Translations under genes and position numbers: made by a program | Source: Halobacteriovoraceae bacterium | GTDB lineage: Bacteria; Bdellovibrionota; Bacteriovoracia; Bacteriovoracales; Bacteriovoracaceae | Direction: 5' to 3' | NCBI GenBank assembly: GCA_002711995.1 | Contig: PASN01000018.1 | Location: 1 to 64,000 of the forward strand | Length of the DNA stretch: 64,000 bases | The notes under the pieces: model-generated | The model's database searches: none | The model's input: only the letters and a program-made list of their open reading frames with translations | What the model was told of the DNA's origin: nothing | Shown: piece by piece, positions 10,472-21,000 of the stretch | How the letters are laid out: every line of letters starts with the position of its first letter | How positions within the stretch are numbered: position 1 is the stretch's first letter

Positions 10472-12937
10472 ATGAGCGACGAAAATAACAACACACCAGA
10501 TCACAACCATGGAAACATTGCTCCTCTTCTGATACAGGACGAGATGAGAGAGTGCTTTTTAGATTACGCAATGTCGGTAATCGTAAGTCGTGCTTTGCCA
10601 GATGTTAAGGACGGACTTAAACCTGTTCACAGAAGAGTTCTATATGCAATGCATATGTTGAACAACTATCATAATAAACCATTCTTAAAATCAGCAAGGG
10701 TTGTCGGGGATGTAATCGGTAAGTACCACCCCCACGGTGACTCAGCAGTTTACGGTGCCATTGTACGTTTGGCTCAAGATTTCTCAATGAGATATCCTGT
10801 TGTCGACGGGCAAGGTAACTTTGGATCCATTGATGGGGATAACGCTGCCGCAATGAGGTATACCGAAGTAAGAATGAAAAAGCTTGCTGAGGAAATGCTT
10901 AAAGACATCGATAAAGAAACTGTTGATTGGCAACCAAACTACGATGAAAAATTCTTGGAGCCAAGAGTCCTGCCTACTAAAGTGCCAAATCTCCTTATCA
11001 ATGGTTCAGCTGGTATTGCGGTTGGTATGGCAACGAACATACCTCCTCATAATTTAACTGAAGTTGTTAACGGTTTAAAAATTCTTTTGGATGAGCCAGA
11101 GACTTCAATAGACAGTCTAATGGAGGTGATTCCTGGTCCAGACTTCCCTACAGGAGCTGCCATTCACGGAACCTCCGGGATAAAGTCCGCATACCATACT
11201 GGAAAAGGTGTTATCCAAATTCGTGCTAAGGCCGATATTGAGATTCACGGGAAACAGGAAAGAGAAAGAATCGTAATCAACGAAATTCCGTATCAAGTTA
11301 ATAAAGCGAAACTTATTGAAAAGATTGCAAAGCTTGTTAATGACAAAGATCTAACTGGAATTAGTGATATTAGAGATGAGTCAAGTAAGCTCGGTATTAG
11401 AATAGTTATTGATATAAAGCGTGGAGAGCCTGCTAATATTATTCTAAATAAGCTCTATAAAATGACACAACTGCAGGTGTCCTTCGGTATTATATTCCTT
11501 TCAATCCATAATGGTCAGCCTAAAGTTATGAATTTGAAAGAGCAGCTTCAATGCTTTATCGACCACAGACGTGAAGTTGTTATTAGAAGGACCATGTATG
11601 AGCTTAAGAAGGCAAAGGCCAGAGCTCACATTCTGGAAGGACTTAAAACAGCTGTAGAAAATATAGACGAGATTGTTGAACTTATTAAAAAGTCGGAAGG
11701 CCCATCTCAAGCTAAGTCTAAGTTGATCGCCAATTATAGTTTATCTGACATTCAGGCCCAGGCAATTTTGGATATGAGGCTTCAAAGGCTTACTGGTCTA
11801 GAGAGAGATAAAATTATTGCTGACTATGAAGCAATAATGAAAGAGATCGCTAGACTTGAAGAAATTCTTGATTCCGAAGAGCTTATTAAGGGCATAATTA
11901 GAGAGGAGTTCGAAGAAATACTTGAGTCATACGGCGATGAGAGAAGAACAGAAATCATAGCGAAAGCAGATGAAATTCAAATTGAAGATCTGATTGCAAA
12001 TGAAGAAGTTATCGTAACAATCACTCACAAGGGGTACTTAAAAAGAATGCCGCTTGATACCTACAAAGCTCAAAAACGCGGAGGAAAAGGTGTGAAAGGA
12101 AGCGGTACCGAGGATGATTTCTTTACGAGCATCTTCACTGCCGAAACCCACGATCAGTTAATGTTTTTTACGGATAAAGGAACTGTCTACACCCTAAAAG
12201 TTTACCAAATTCCAGAGGGTAGCAGGACCAGCAAAGGAAGAAATATTGTCAATTTAATTCCTTTAAAACCCAATGAAAAAGTTCGTGAAATAGCGACTGT
12301 GCCAAAAGATTTTGAAAAGCACTATTTAGTTATCGCAACAGAAAAAGGCATCATCAAAAAGTCTAAGCTCTCTGAGTACTCTAATGTTAAACAGTCTGGA
12401 ATTAGGGCCATTAAAGTGCAAGATGATGATTCCGTTTTAAGCGTAAGAGTTACCGATGGCAGTAAAGACGTGCTAATGTGCTCTTCTTCCGGAAAGATTA
12501 TTAGATTTGCAGAGTCTGATTGTCGTCCAATGGGTAGAGTTGCCCAAGGTGTTAAAGGTATAACTTTAAATGACGATGAAAAAGTAATCGGAATGGAAAT
12601 CATCGAAGATGGCGTTGAAATTTTAAGTGTAACCGAAAGAGGTTATGGGAAACGCTCTTCTACTTCCGAATACAGAAAACAATCAAGAGGCGGCAAGGGT
12701 ATTATCGCCATGAAGTTGAACGACAAGACCGGAGAAATTGTTCAAATTAAACCTGTCAGCGAAAGTGATGATTTGATGATTATCACCAATAGTGGACAGG
12801 TTATCAGAACAAAAATTTCAGGAATATCACTTCTTGGCAGAAACACTCAAGGTGTTCGATTGATCAACCTTAAGGATGGCGAAGCGGTTGTGGCTGTGGA
12901 GAATATTCTAGACTCTGATGAAGAATCTGATAGCTAA
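10472..12937 (+). CDS. gyrA: DNA gyrase subunit A
   Basis: This is the breakage-reunion subunit of gyrase. The 821 residues contain the winged-helix region with [10 protein letters not shown] at 86-95, the catalytic Tyr in AAMRYTEVR, and a C-terminal beta-pinwheel. The GyrA-box in the pinwheel reads QKRGGKG, and a related blade motif is QSRGGKG. At the position equivalent to E. coli Asp87, in the quinolone-resistance region, the residue is Gly95, while the Ser83 equivalent (Ser91) is kept. The last 20 bp overlap the following lipoprotein gene. Confidence 0.98.
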   Translation: MSDENNNTPDHNHGNIAPLLIQDEMRECFLDYAMSVIVSRALPDVKDGLKPVHRRVLYAMHMLNNYHNKPFLKSARVVGDVIGKYHPHGDSAVYGAIVRLAQDFSMRYPVVDGQGNFGSIDGDNAAAMRYTEVRMKKLAEEMLKDIDKETVDWQPNYDEKFLEPRVLPTKVPNLLINGSAGIAVGMATNIPPHNLTEVVNGLKILLDEPETSIDSLMEVIPGPDFPTGAAIHGTSGIKSAYHTGKGVIQIRAKADIEIHGKQERERIVINEIPYQVNKAKLIEKIAKLVNDKDLTGISDIRDESSKLGIRIVIDIKRGEPANIILNKLYKMTQLQVSFGIIFLSIHNGQPKVMNLKEQLQCFIDHRREVVIRRTMYELKKAKARAHILEGLKTAVENIDEIVELIKKSEGPSQAKSKLIANYSLSDIQAQAILDMRLQRLTGLERDKIIADYEAIMKEIARLEEILDSEELIKGIIREEFEEILESYGDERRTEIIAKADEIQIEDLIANEEVIVTITHKGYLKRMPLDTYKAQKRGGKGVKGSGTEDDFFTSIFTAETHDQLMFFTDKGTVYTLKVYQIPEGSRTSKGRNIVNLIPLKPNEKVREIATVPKDFEKHYLVIATEKGIIKKSKLSEYSNVKQSGIRAIKVQDDDSVLSVRVTDGSKDVLMCSSSGKIIRFAESDCRPMGRVAQGVKGITLNDDEKVIGMEIIEDGVEILSVTERGYGKRSSTSEYRKQSRGGKGIIAMKLNDKTGEIVQIKPVSESDDLMIITNSGQVIRTKISGISLLGRNTQGVRLINLKDGEAVVAVENILDSDEESDS

Positions 12938-13706
12938 CCTAATATTAATTGTTTTTATGTTGTCCGGTTGTGATTTCACCTCCGGACTCCATAAAGACAT
13001 TCTTAAAGCTCAAGAATACATCACAAATCAACAGTTTTCACAGGCCGTTGAGATTTACGAAGAAATTCTAAAAACCAAACCTTCTAAAACAATCCAAATT
13101 AAGATTAATTACCAACTAGGTGAAATTTACTCCCTTTATTTAAATGATTCTGGAAAGGCACTAAAGCACCTACAAAAGATTATTGATTCTTCAAATGAAC
13201 CTCTTTGGCAAAAGAATGCTATGGAAAAAATGGGAGGGATCTATTTTGAAAAATTTAAGAATTACTCCAAGGCCAGAAACGCCTATAAAAGTTTAATGGA
13301 TTTTTTGCCAAAGCTTGAAAAACAGGAATTTTACACGTTCCGGTATGCTCTTTGCGAATTTCATTTAAAGAATTATTCAATTAGTGACAAAATTTTTAAA
13401 AATTTGAGTAGGAATTCCAAAAGTGAAATTGGTATTGAAAGTTTCTACTACTTGGGTCTTGCAAAATTTTACGTAAAGGATTGGGACGCGGCTGTTAATT
13501 ATTGGTTTGAGTTTTTAAAAAGAGAAAAAAGAAAGGACAAAATTGTTCAAGCGAAATTTCTTATTGCTAACGCATATGAAAGCGCTGAAAAGTTAAAAGA
13601 GGCCTATAATATTTATTATTCAATAATTGGTGAATATCCAAATCCCGAGGTTATAGAGAACCGCTTAAATTCCCTTTATGAGAGAAGAGTCGCAAGGAAA
13701 AGGTAA
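12918..13706 (+). CDS. TPR-containing lipoprotein of unknown function
   Basis: The N-terminus [18 protein letters not shown] is a lipoprotein signal with lipobox LSGC, so the mature protein is probably tethered to a membrane facing the periplasm. About 240 residues of helical tetratricopeptide-like repeats follow (for example [39 protein letters not shown]), the layout of BamD/YbgF-like scaffold lipoproteins. No enzyme motif is seen. It overlaps gyrA by 20 bp and its last base is the first base of the next start, so it lies in a tightly packed run leading to the F0 genes. Its role is unknown. Confidence 0.85.
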   Translation: MKNLIANLILIVFMLSGCDFTSGLHKDILKAQEYITNQQFSQAVEIYEEILKTKPSKTIQIKINYQLGEIYSLYLNDSGKALKHLQKIIDSSNEPLWQKNAMEKMGGIYFEKFKNYSKARNAYKSLMDFLPKLEKQEFYTFRYALCEFHLKNYSISDKIFKNLSRNSKSEIGIESFYYLGLAKFYVKDWDAAVNYWFEFLKREKRKDKIVQAKFLIANAYESAEKLKEAYNIYYSIIGEYPNPEVIENRLNSLYERRVARKR

Positions 13707-13912
13707 TGGATAAAAACTTATTGGCCGTTATGGGCCTGGCACTGGCATTACCTACAAGCATTCTTGCAGTTGCAGCAGTTGTTTACCAATTGATAGAAAA
13801 AGAAATAATTGGAAATATGGCAGGGCTTGGAATCATTCTAGCCGTTATATTCAATATCTTCTTTCTGATGTTTAAGCATTTGCGAAAAAACAGAGAAAAA
13901 TCTGATGAATAA
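13706..13912 (+). CDS. Small two-helix membrane protein upstream of atpB (AtpZ/AtpI-like)
   Basis: This 68-residue protein has two predicted membrane helices (about 7-28 and 37-58) and a basic C-terminus ending KHLRKNREKSDE. Size, topology and position directly before another small membrane protein and atpB match the AtpZ/AtpQ-type accessory proteins that often precede F0 genes and may help c-ring assembly or Mg uptake. The sequence motif itself is too weak to prove the family. It overlaps the next gene by 8 bp. Confidence 0.7.
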   Translation: MDKNLLAVMGLALALPTSILAVAAVVYQLIEKEIIGNMAGLGIILAVIFNIFFLMFKHLRKNREKSDE

Positions 13913-14228
13913 AAGTATTTATACCGTACTATCCCTATTGAATTTTGGATCTATGCTCTATTTTACGAAAATGGACCCTATCTTCCCTATTGTAATTTTT
14001 TATCTAGGAGTATTGGTAAATCAGATTTTTCTAGTTCTTGGAGTTAATGCGTTAACAAATTCTCAGAAAAAATCTTTTCTTCTGGTTGTTAAATTCTTTA
14101 TTCTGGCCGCGGTCTTTGTTTATGCGATGCAAACAATGTCAGAACACTTAATAATATGTCTCCTAACCTACATATTTCAATTGATTATTCTTGCCTTTAG
14201 TATTAAAAGTGATAGTAAAAAAAATTAA
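13905..14228 (+). CDS. Small four-helix membrane protein upstream of atpB (AtpI-like)
   Basis: The 107-residue, very hydrophobic protein has about four membrane helices and a short charged tail (SIKSDSKKN). ATP synthase protein I (AtpI) has the same size, topology and place before atpB; AtpI assists assembly of the c ring. No invariant motif was found, so the call rests on topology and synteny. It starts inside the preceding small gene (8-bp overlap), and atpB begins 13 bp after its stop. Confidence 0.7.
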   Translation: MNKSIYTVLSLLNFGSMLYFTKMDPIFPIVIFYLGVLVNQIFLVLGVNALTNSQKKSFLLVVKFFILAAVFVYAMQTMSEHLIICLLTYIFQLIILAFSIKSDSKKN

Positions 14229-14240
14229 GGAAATATACCA

Positions 14241-15002
14241 ATGAAGATGTTTATAGCTTTGATTTCAGGCTTAATTTCAACCTCTGCTTTTGCTGCAGGT
14301 GGTTTCACTTGGTTAGGCGGAATTGCCCATAGCCTACATTTACCAGGTCACACAGTTACTTTTGCATTTGTATGCTTGTTGTTTTTAGTTGCAGGCTTCG
14401 TTTATAGAGCAAAAGCTTCTTCTATAGAGGCCGGAATAGTGCCAGATAGAGGAATGAGTTTTAGAAACGTTTTTGAGTCTTTTGGTGACTTTTTGTATGA
14501 TCTTGCAAAAAATATTATGGGCGAAAAAGACGCTAAAAGATATTTTACCCTTTTGATCACAATCTTTATGGTTATTTTCTTCAATAACCTTATTGGAATT
14601 ATTCCAGGATTTCTTCCACCAACAGATAATCTTAACACTACTTTGGCCATGGGTCTTTTCGTGTTCCTTTTTTACAATTATCAAGGGATTAAAGTGCAAG
14701 GTCTTGTTGGTCACATTAAGCACTTTTTAGGTCCTGTAATTGGCCTTGCGCCATTAATGTTGATCATTGAGTTGATCTCTCATGCTGTAAGACCTATCTC
14801 TCTTGGTTTAAGGCTTAAAGGTAATATGGAAGGTGACCACCTGGTTCTTTCTATTTTTTCTGACTTGGTGCCTTACCTAGTTCCAGTGCCTTTTTATGCT
14901 CTTGGAATTTTTGTAAGTTTCATTCAAGCATTTGTATTTACACTATTAACTATGATTTATATCGGAACCGCTGTTGAACACCACGATCATGGTGATCATT
15001 AA
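14241..15002 (+). CDS. atpB: ATP synthase F0 subunit a
   Basis: Subunit a forms the ion half-channels against the c ring. The 253 residues open with a signal-like hydrophobic segment (residues 1-18, ending AFAAGG) and contain the hallmark helix RPISLGLRLKGNMEGDH with the essential Arg in GLRL. The C-terminus is His-rich (EHHDHGDH). A second ATG lies two codons in (14247). An AAGGAAA ribosome-binding site supports the first region. Only a and c are here; the b, delta and F1 genes must lie elsewhere, a split arrangement known in other groups. Confidence 0.97.
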   Translation: MKMFIALISGLISTSAFAAGGFTWLGGIAHSLHLPGHTVTFAFVCLLFLVAGFVYRAKASSIEAGIVPDRGMSFRNVFESFGDFLYDLAKNIMGEKDAKRYFTLLITIFMVIFFNNLIGIIPGFLPPTDNLNTTLAMGLFVFLFYNYQGIKVQGLVGHIKHFLGPVIGLAPLMLIIELISHAVRPISLGLRLKGNMEGDHLVLSIFSDLVPYLVPVPFYALGIFVSFIQAFVFTLLTMIYIGTAVEHHDHGDH

Positions 15003-15032
15003 TCAGGTTCATTAACTTTAAAGGAGAATAAA

Positions 15033-15266
15033 ATGGAAGCTAACGCAATGTATGCACTATCTGCTGCTTTGGTACTAGGAATTGTTGGATTTGGTGGAGC
15101 TCTTGCTCAAGGTAAGACTGCTGCTGCAGCTCTTGAAGGAATCGCAAGAAACCCAGGTGCTCAATCTAAAATTCAAACACCAATGATTATTGGTCTTGCA
15201 CTAATCGAATCACTTGTTATCTACGCTCTAGTTATCGCATTTACTTTGGCTGGAAAGATAGCTTAA
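15033..15266 (+). CDS. atpE: ATP synthase F0 subunit c, sodium-type ligand set
   Basis: This is the proteolipid of the rotor ring, 77 residues in two helices joined by the ARNPGAQSK loop. The carboxylate is Glu59. Gln26, Ser60 and Tyr64 are also present, at the same relative positions as Gln32, Glu65, Ser66 and Tyr70 of the Na+-binding Ilyobacter tartaricus ring; the Thr67 position is Leu61. That ligand set suggests Na+ rather than H+ coupling, which is inference. A strong AAAGGAG ribosome-binding site precedes the ATG, fitting high expression, and a terminator follows. Confidence 0.97.
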   Translation: MEANAMYALSAALVLGIVGFGGALAQGKTAAAALEGIARNPGAQSKIQTPMIIGLALIESLVIYALVIAFTLAGKIA

Positions 15267-15292
15267 TAATTTTTTAAATTTAAAAAACAAAC

Positions 15293-15317
15293 AACCCCGT
15301 GAATGCGGGGTTTTTTT
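15293..15317. terminator. Terminator between atpE and pdxA
   Basis: The stem AACCCCG (15293-15299) pairs with CGGGGTT (15306-15312) around a 6-nt loop and leads into seven T on the plus strand, ending the atpB-atpE transcript. The T run also overlaps the pdxA stop codon on the other strand, so the element sits exactly between the convergent genes. Confidence 0.88.
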
Positions 15318-16224
15318 ATTTCCAACTTATCACTTCTTCCAATAAATAGATCATTCCCTGATAGCTTGCTTTGTTTTTTCCGTACAGGTCAAAGGCCGTG
15401 CCATGGTCCACGCTTACCCTTCTAAAGGGCAAACCAAGCGTGAGGTTAATACCTGTTAGTCCATTTAATCTTTTGAATGGGGCCAATGCTTGGTCATGAA
15501 AAGGAAAAATGAACAATGTTGTATCTTTTTGTGCATTAAAAAGAATTGTATCGCCAGGAATTAGACCTCTTATTTTTAGCCCCGGATAAGCTTGTTCTAT
15601 TTCAATAACTACATCTTGAAGTTTAGAATCATATCCACTTATGATGCCATCCTCTCCACAATGTGGATTTAACCCTGCAATGAAAACTTCCTAAATCTGC
15701 TTTATTTTAAGGAAGTGATCAATACTGGCCTGTACCCTTTGTTTAAAATTTGATGGCGTGAGATTAGACTCTATATCTTTTAAGGCAATATGATCAGTAA
15801 GTAAGGCGACGTTGAAATGTGGCGCTACAAAGCTCATGATTACTGCTTGTTCTGGAAACATATGTCTCAAGTAGTCTGTATATCCTCTATAGACTCTATT
15901 ATTGCAGACAATCTGGTCTTTTGAGCTTGGTAGTGTCAACAATATATCATTGTTCTCCATCCTCTCTAGTGCGGTATTCAAACTGTCCGTTGTTTGGGAA
16001 AGGAGGGCTCCTACAAAATTCACTTTCAACTTATTTGAGAGAATCACCACGTGATCACGATCTATTTGGAAAGGTAAGTTTGAAAGAGTAAGGCACTCTT
16101 CAAGAGTGGACTTGTTGCAATAGAGAGTGAAGTGCTGCTGATGGGATTTTTTTAAACAAATAAAAGATTTTAAAAATATCTCAAGGCCAACTCCCCTCTC
16201 ATGTCCTTGAGTTACATGAATCAT
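15316..16224 (-). pseudogene. pdxA: pdxA (4-hydroxythreonine-4-phosphate dehydrogenase) interrupted by an in-frame amber stop
   Basis: PdxA oxidises 4-phosphohydroxy-threonine in pyridoxal phosphate synthesis. The frame starts MIHVTQGHERGVGLEI (ATG 16224; a TTG at 16230 is possible). All three metal-ligand regions survive: LLTDHIALKD, GLNPHCGEDG and FPFHDQALAPFK, plus the C-terminal SVDHGTAFDLYGK. One TAG at 15693-15691 splits the frame after DHFLKIKQI, and the family pattern resumes at once in the same frame with EVFIAGLNPHC. No shift is needed, so a single base change explains it. It is either a recent pseudogene, a sequencing error, or (least likely) read-through. The surA-pdxA order matches E. 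coli. Confidence 0.88.
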
Positions 16225-16226
16225 AA

Positions 16227-17144
16227 TCAAATATTTTCTAGAATATAATAATTAGACTCTTCACGTTCAAACCAATTCTCAATTATGGATTTGGATCTGC
16301 TCATAAAAAGCTGATTGTATATTTGTTCTTTCATTTTTAGAAATTCTTGCGATTCGGTAAGGTCTTTTGTTTTTACGTAAAACACATGAACAACACCATC
16401 GCGGATATAAGGTTTTGTAAATGCGCCCTCGTTGGTGTTTTTGAGAATCTTGCTGAGCTGGCTAGGAAGATCTTCCCCGCTTAACTTTCCTAAATCATTG
16501 GTCTCTATGTTGCTTAGCTCATTTGGAAGTTGTCCGGTCTTTTGGTACTCTTCTAGAACCACAGGAAGTCTTTTGACCTGTTGTTTGCTCAACTTTGATT
16601 CACTAATAGAAAAGTCGAGGAGATGATATTTAAAAGAAAGTGCGCTGTTATCTGATTTTAAGTTGTAGTAGAAGTTTTTAATTTCTTGCTCTGTTATGTT
16701 AACTAAAGGAACAATGACGCGAGTATTGAATAAATTATATTCCATCGCTTCTCTAATTAATTCAAAATACTCATTGAAAGTTAGGCCTTTAGACTCAAGG
16801 AAGTTTAAAAGATCGGATCTTTTTAGGCCAAGTCTTCTTTCTGTCTCATTAATCCTGGACTCCACGCTATCATCACTTATAACAAGACCCATTTCGGAAA
16901 GCTTATCTTTTATAATAAATTGCCTTTGTAAAAGATCTAGGACTTCTTTTTCAGAATAGCTCGTCTGGCTGTAGATTAATGGAGATATCTCCCTACGCGC
17001 TTCAACAGTACTTTTGACTCTACGAACCTCTGAGAGTGAATATACTTTTTCATTGATAACGCCAGCTATTTTATCCAATAGCTTGGCGCTTACAAAAGAT
17101 TGGGAAAATAATAAAACTAGGGCGCAGGAGAAGATTTTTTTCAT
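16227..17144 (-). CDS. SurA-like periplasmic chaperone
   Basis: This 305-residue protein has an N-terminal signal peptide (MKKIFSCALVLLFSQSFVSA) and the SurA N-terminal pattern KIAGVINEKVYSLSEV followed by a helical SurA_N domain. The C-terminal half resembles a parvulin domain but lacks a clear active-site signature, which fits a chaperone that delivers outer-membrane proteins to the BAM complex. It lies downstream of a second parvulin-type gene and overlaps or abuts pdxA, the same surA-pdxA pair as in enterobacteria. The family call is good; assignment as the true SurA orthologue is less certain. Confidence 0.85.
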   Translation of the reverse strand: MKKIFSCALVLLFSQSFVSAKLLDKIAGVINEKVYSLSEVRRVKSTVEARREISPLIYSQTSYSEKEVLDLLQRQFIIKDKLSEMGLVISDDSVESRINETERRLGLKRSDLLNFLESKGLTFNEYFELIREAMEYNLFNTRVIVPLVNITEQEIKNFYYNLKSDNSALSFKYHLLDFSISESKLSKQQVKRLPVVLEEYQKTGQLPNELSNIETNDLGKLSGEDLPSQLSKILKNTNEGAFTKPYIRDGVVHVFYVKTKDLTESQEFLKMKEQIYNQLFMSRSKSIIENWFEREESNYYILENI

Positions 17145-17150
17145 GTTTAT

Positions 17151-17966
17151 CTATTTTAAATTCTTTTTAAAGACTTTGATTTTAGCCTTTTTCTTAAGAT
17201 TGTCGAAATAGTTACCAACTATTTTATCTCTTTTAATATCATAGATAATCTTCTTGTACATGTCGGTATTGATTTGTTCAGCTGTTTTCTCACCTAAGAT
17301 TTTAACAATGTGAAACCCGTATTGAGTCCTGAATGGGCCAACAATTGTATCCTTCTTCTTACCTTTGATGTTTTCATAAAATTCAGGAGATAGCCTAGTG
17401 TGGGGCAAATAACCAAGATCCCCTCCATCAACTGCAGTTGAAGATTGTGAGTATCTTAAAGCGTAATCAACAAAAGTATCTGGTTTTTTAACAACCTCAG
17501 AATGAACTTTTACGGCCTTCTCATAAGATTTCTTCACATCTTCCTCTGTTGGAATTGCTGGAAGTCTAAAAAGGATGTGGGCTGTTCTGTATTCAGGGTG
17601 GTTTTTATAATATTGTTTAACTTCTTTGTCGCTAACTTTAATCTTCTTAAGCTCACCTTCAAGGTCTTTTGATATTTGAGCGTGATACAAAATATCGTTC
17701 ATCTTGTTAACAACTACAGGATCTTTATGAAGTTTGTTGGATCTCGCTCGATCGATGCCAATAATTCTATTTATAAGGTCGTCCAAGGATGACTCAAGAG
17801 TGACTTTCTTCTGGCCGCGAACAAATTTAAGGTTGTCTTGATGATATTTGTATAGAGTGGATTGTTTAATCTTTTTGCCGTTAACAATAGCGACAACTGA
17901 ATCATTTTTTTCGTTTGCAAAAGATAGGTTTGCAAAAAGTAAGCAAGCTGTAATTAAAATTCTCAT
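17151..17966 (-). CDS. PpiC-type parvulin peptidyl-prolyl isomerase, exported
   Basis: The 271-residue protein has a signal peptide (MRILITACLLFANLSFA) then VVAIVNGKKIKQSTLYK, a SurA/PrsA-like N domain. A full parvulin domain follows at about residues 125-230, with RTAHILFRL, ALRYSQSSTAVDGGDLGYL and GPFRTQYGFHIVKILG, the typical motifs of PpiC. It should assist folding of exported proteins in the periplasm. It ends 7 bp before the SurA-like gene, so the two work from one transcript, probably starting near 17970 or read through from mfd. Confidence 0.93.
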   Translation of the reverse strand: MRILITACLLFANLSFANEKNDSVVAIVNGKKIKQSTLYKYHQDNLKFVRGQKKVTLESSLDDLINRIIGIDRARSNKLHKDPVVVNKMNDILYHAQISKDLEGELKKIKVSDKEVKQYYKNHPEYRTAHILFRLPAIPTEEDVKKSYEKAVKVHSEVVKKPDTFVDYALRYSQSSTAVDGGDLGYLPHTRLSPEFYENIKGKKKDTIVGPFRTQYGFHIVKILGEKTAEQINTDMYKKIIYDIKRDKIVGNYFDNLKKKAKIKVFKKNLK

Positions 17967-18015
17967 TATAATGTTCCTGTGAATGAGGTTGAACTATACC
18001 TGTGTAATAAAAACG

Positions 18016-21000
18016 CTAACATGGATCGATTTGCTGCGCAATATGTTTTGAGAATTCTAGTAGAGTGGACGGCTCAACTATTTCAGCAAACTTGCACTGT
18101 ACACTGAAGTCGGGATTGATTTTGTATATCTTAGGTCTCTCCATGAAAAAGGCAATGACCTTGTCTCTTAGCTGACCTTTTTGCTCAAGCTCGTCCTTAT
18201 TAAAACCTAAGGTGATGATTTTCTTCCCTACTTTGACGCTTTTCAAACTAATGCGGGACAAATGAATGCGGCTTTCTAATATTAGGATTAAATTGCTCAA
18301 ACTTTGAGGATGAAGACCGTATATATCCTGTAACTCTTCACCAATAGATTCCAAACTCTCAACAGAGTTTGCGTTGGAAAGTCTCTTATAAAATTTTAAA
18401 CGACTCCCTGTGTCGGTAATATAAGTTTCTGGGATGTTGGTGTGAAATGGAGTTTGCATCTCTATAAGTTGTTTATGAGATATCGTTTCATTTTTGATTT
18501 CTGCAATGGCCTCTTGTAAGAGCTCCATGTAAAGCTCAAGACCTATATTTCCAATGTGACCGGATTGCTCGGCTCCAAGTATGTCCCCAGATCCCCTGAT
18601 TTCCAAATCAGATGTGGCCAGTGAGAAACCAGCGCCTATATCAGCATAGGTTTGTAGTGCTCTTAATCTTTTTGTTGCGACACTTGATAAAAGCCTATCA
18701 TGGGGAACCATAAAATAGGCGTAAGCTTTTTTATCAGAACGACCAATTCTGCCTCTAAGCTGATGCAGCTGAGATAGGCCATAGGTGTCCGCCCTATCAA
18801 CAATCATTGTATTGGCAGAAGGAATATCAATCCCAGACTCAATAATTGTGGTAGAGACAAGGACGTCAAATTTTCTTTCGTAAAATTGGGTAATGCGCTT
18901 TTCAAGTTCTTTTTCAGGCATTTGTCCATGAGCAAACATAACTCTCGCATTGGGAGAGAGCTTTTTAATTTTACCAGTAAACTCCTCCATATCATGGACT
19001 TTGTTATGAACAACAAAAACTTGCCCTCCTCTGGTGAGCTCCTTATCAATTGCTCTTTGCAATGTGACTGGATCTTCTTTAATCAAGTAAGTTTTAATTG
19101 ATTGTCTTTTTGGAGGTGGCGTTTGTATAAGCGAGAAATCTTTGATTCCAAGAAAAGACATTTGAAGTGTTCTAGGAATAGGTGTAGCCGTCATAGTAAG
19201 ACAGTCTATGTTCTGTTTTAAAGTTTTGAGTTTTTCTTTGTGTGACACACCAAATCTTTGTTCCTCATCAATAATCAAAAGTCCAAGATCTTGGAATTTT
19301 ACTTTGTCTGAAAGAAGCTTATGTGTACCTACAATAATATCTATTTTTACTTCTTCAAGATTGGCCAGAATCTGATTGGTTTCTTTTGTGGATTTAAACC
19401 TTGAGACGTATGCGATATTAACTGGAAAATCTTTAAAACGCTCAATCATTGTATTGTAGTGTTGAAATGCCAATACTGTGGTTGGGACGAGCACTGCAGT
19501 TTGTTTGTGATCAAGAACAGCTTTAAACGCTGCTCTCATCGCTATTTCCGTCTTTCCAAATCCCACGTCTCCACAGATCAAACGATCCATTGGCTTTTCA
19601 CTAGTCATATCATCTAGAACATCATGAATCGCTTTGATTTGGTCTTCTGTCTCTTCAAAAGGAAACTTTCTTTCAAAGTCTTCATAAATTTCATCAGGTT
19701 GAGAAAATCTAAAACCTTTCTTCAACTCTCTTTGGGCCTGGAGTTCAATCAGATCAAAAGCTAGTTTCTTAACCGATTTGGAGGCCCTTTGCTTTTCTAA
19801 GTCAAACTTCTTTGACTTGAGATTTGCAACTTTCACAGTTGCGGTGGAACTAGAATGTTTTTGAATTAAATCTAATTTATATACAGGCACATAAACTTTA
19901 TCATTGTCATGGTATTCCAAAACGATAAAGTCACCCTTTTGAGTGCCAAGTTCGATAGTTTCCATTCCAAGATACTTTCCAATTCCATGTGCCTTGTGAA
20001 CTACAAAGTCACCTACATTAAGGGATGCCAATTGGTCAGCAAAAACATCTTGAGTCTTTTTTGTTCTTTTCTTTGTCTTTGAAACTTTATGGATAAAAAA
20101 GTCTGATTCGGAAAGAAAGTAAAGTTGTTCGTTGGAGTATACAAAGCCAGCGCTAAGATCAAAGTTTAAAAACTTTATATGTTCCACCTTATTGGCGTCG
20201 TATGTTTTTAAAATATGTTTAATTTTCTCTAAGGTGGCTTCATTTTTATAAACTATCCAAACTTCTTTAGCATGTGCCTTTTCTAGAATGTTTTGGAAAA
20301 GGGCCTGGATAAAGTCTTTTTTGTTAGTTTTAGAGCTGACAAGGTTTGTATGACTTAAATATGTCTGTAAATGCTCTAGGTTGATATTTACCGTTTGCTC
20401 GTATTCATCATTTAAGTCAGTGCTAAAAGAAATGTCATTAATATTAAAACTTTCTACTTCGTGGGGAGTGTCAAAAAAATATAGATCTTCTGGGTTGGGG
20501 AATAGATCTTGAGAATCCTCTTGTTCTAAAGAAAGTTCATAAAGACCTGAGTATTCCTCTAAATTCAGATTAAACGATTTTAGTGCCTCTTCCTTGTTGA
20601 AGTAATGAAATGTAGAGGTATTGGACAAAAGTTTAAATAGAGATGTTACCTCATTAAAAAATAAAGAAAAAAACAGCGGGTAGTTTGGCGGAAAAGAGGC
20701 ATCGTCTAATTTGTCAAAAAAGCTATCTCTAAGTTCTCTTTTATATCTATGATTAAGTGGTGGCCTAGGAAGTTTACTTTTAAAGTTAGTAATATTTTCA
20801 GCGTTTATTGCCTGCCCGGACATGGGATAAACAGAAATTTGTTCCAAAGGTTTATTCTTATTCGTTCGCATTGTGGCAGGATCAATTTCAAAGATCTCTT
20901 CAATCATGTCGTCAAAATAATGTATCCTAAATGGATTCCCTGAAAGCGGGTACAAATCGAATATTTCACCCTTCTTTGAAAAGGTGCCAGGCTCTTCGGT

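Noticed and set aside
15691-15693. Amber codon read as pyrrolysine or otherwise recoded
   Set aside because: No pyl genes or recoding element are visible here, and PdxA is not known to need it; mutation or error is simpler.
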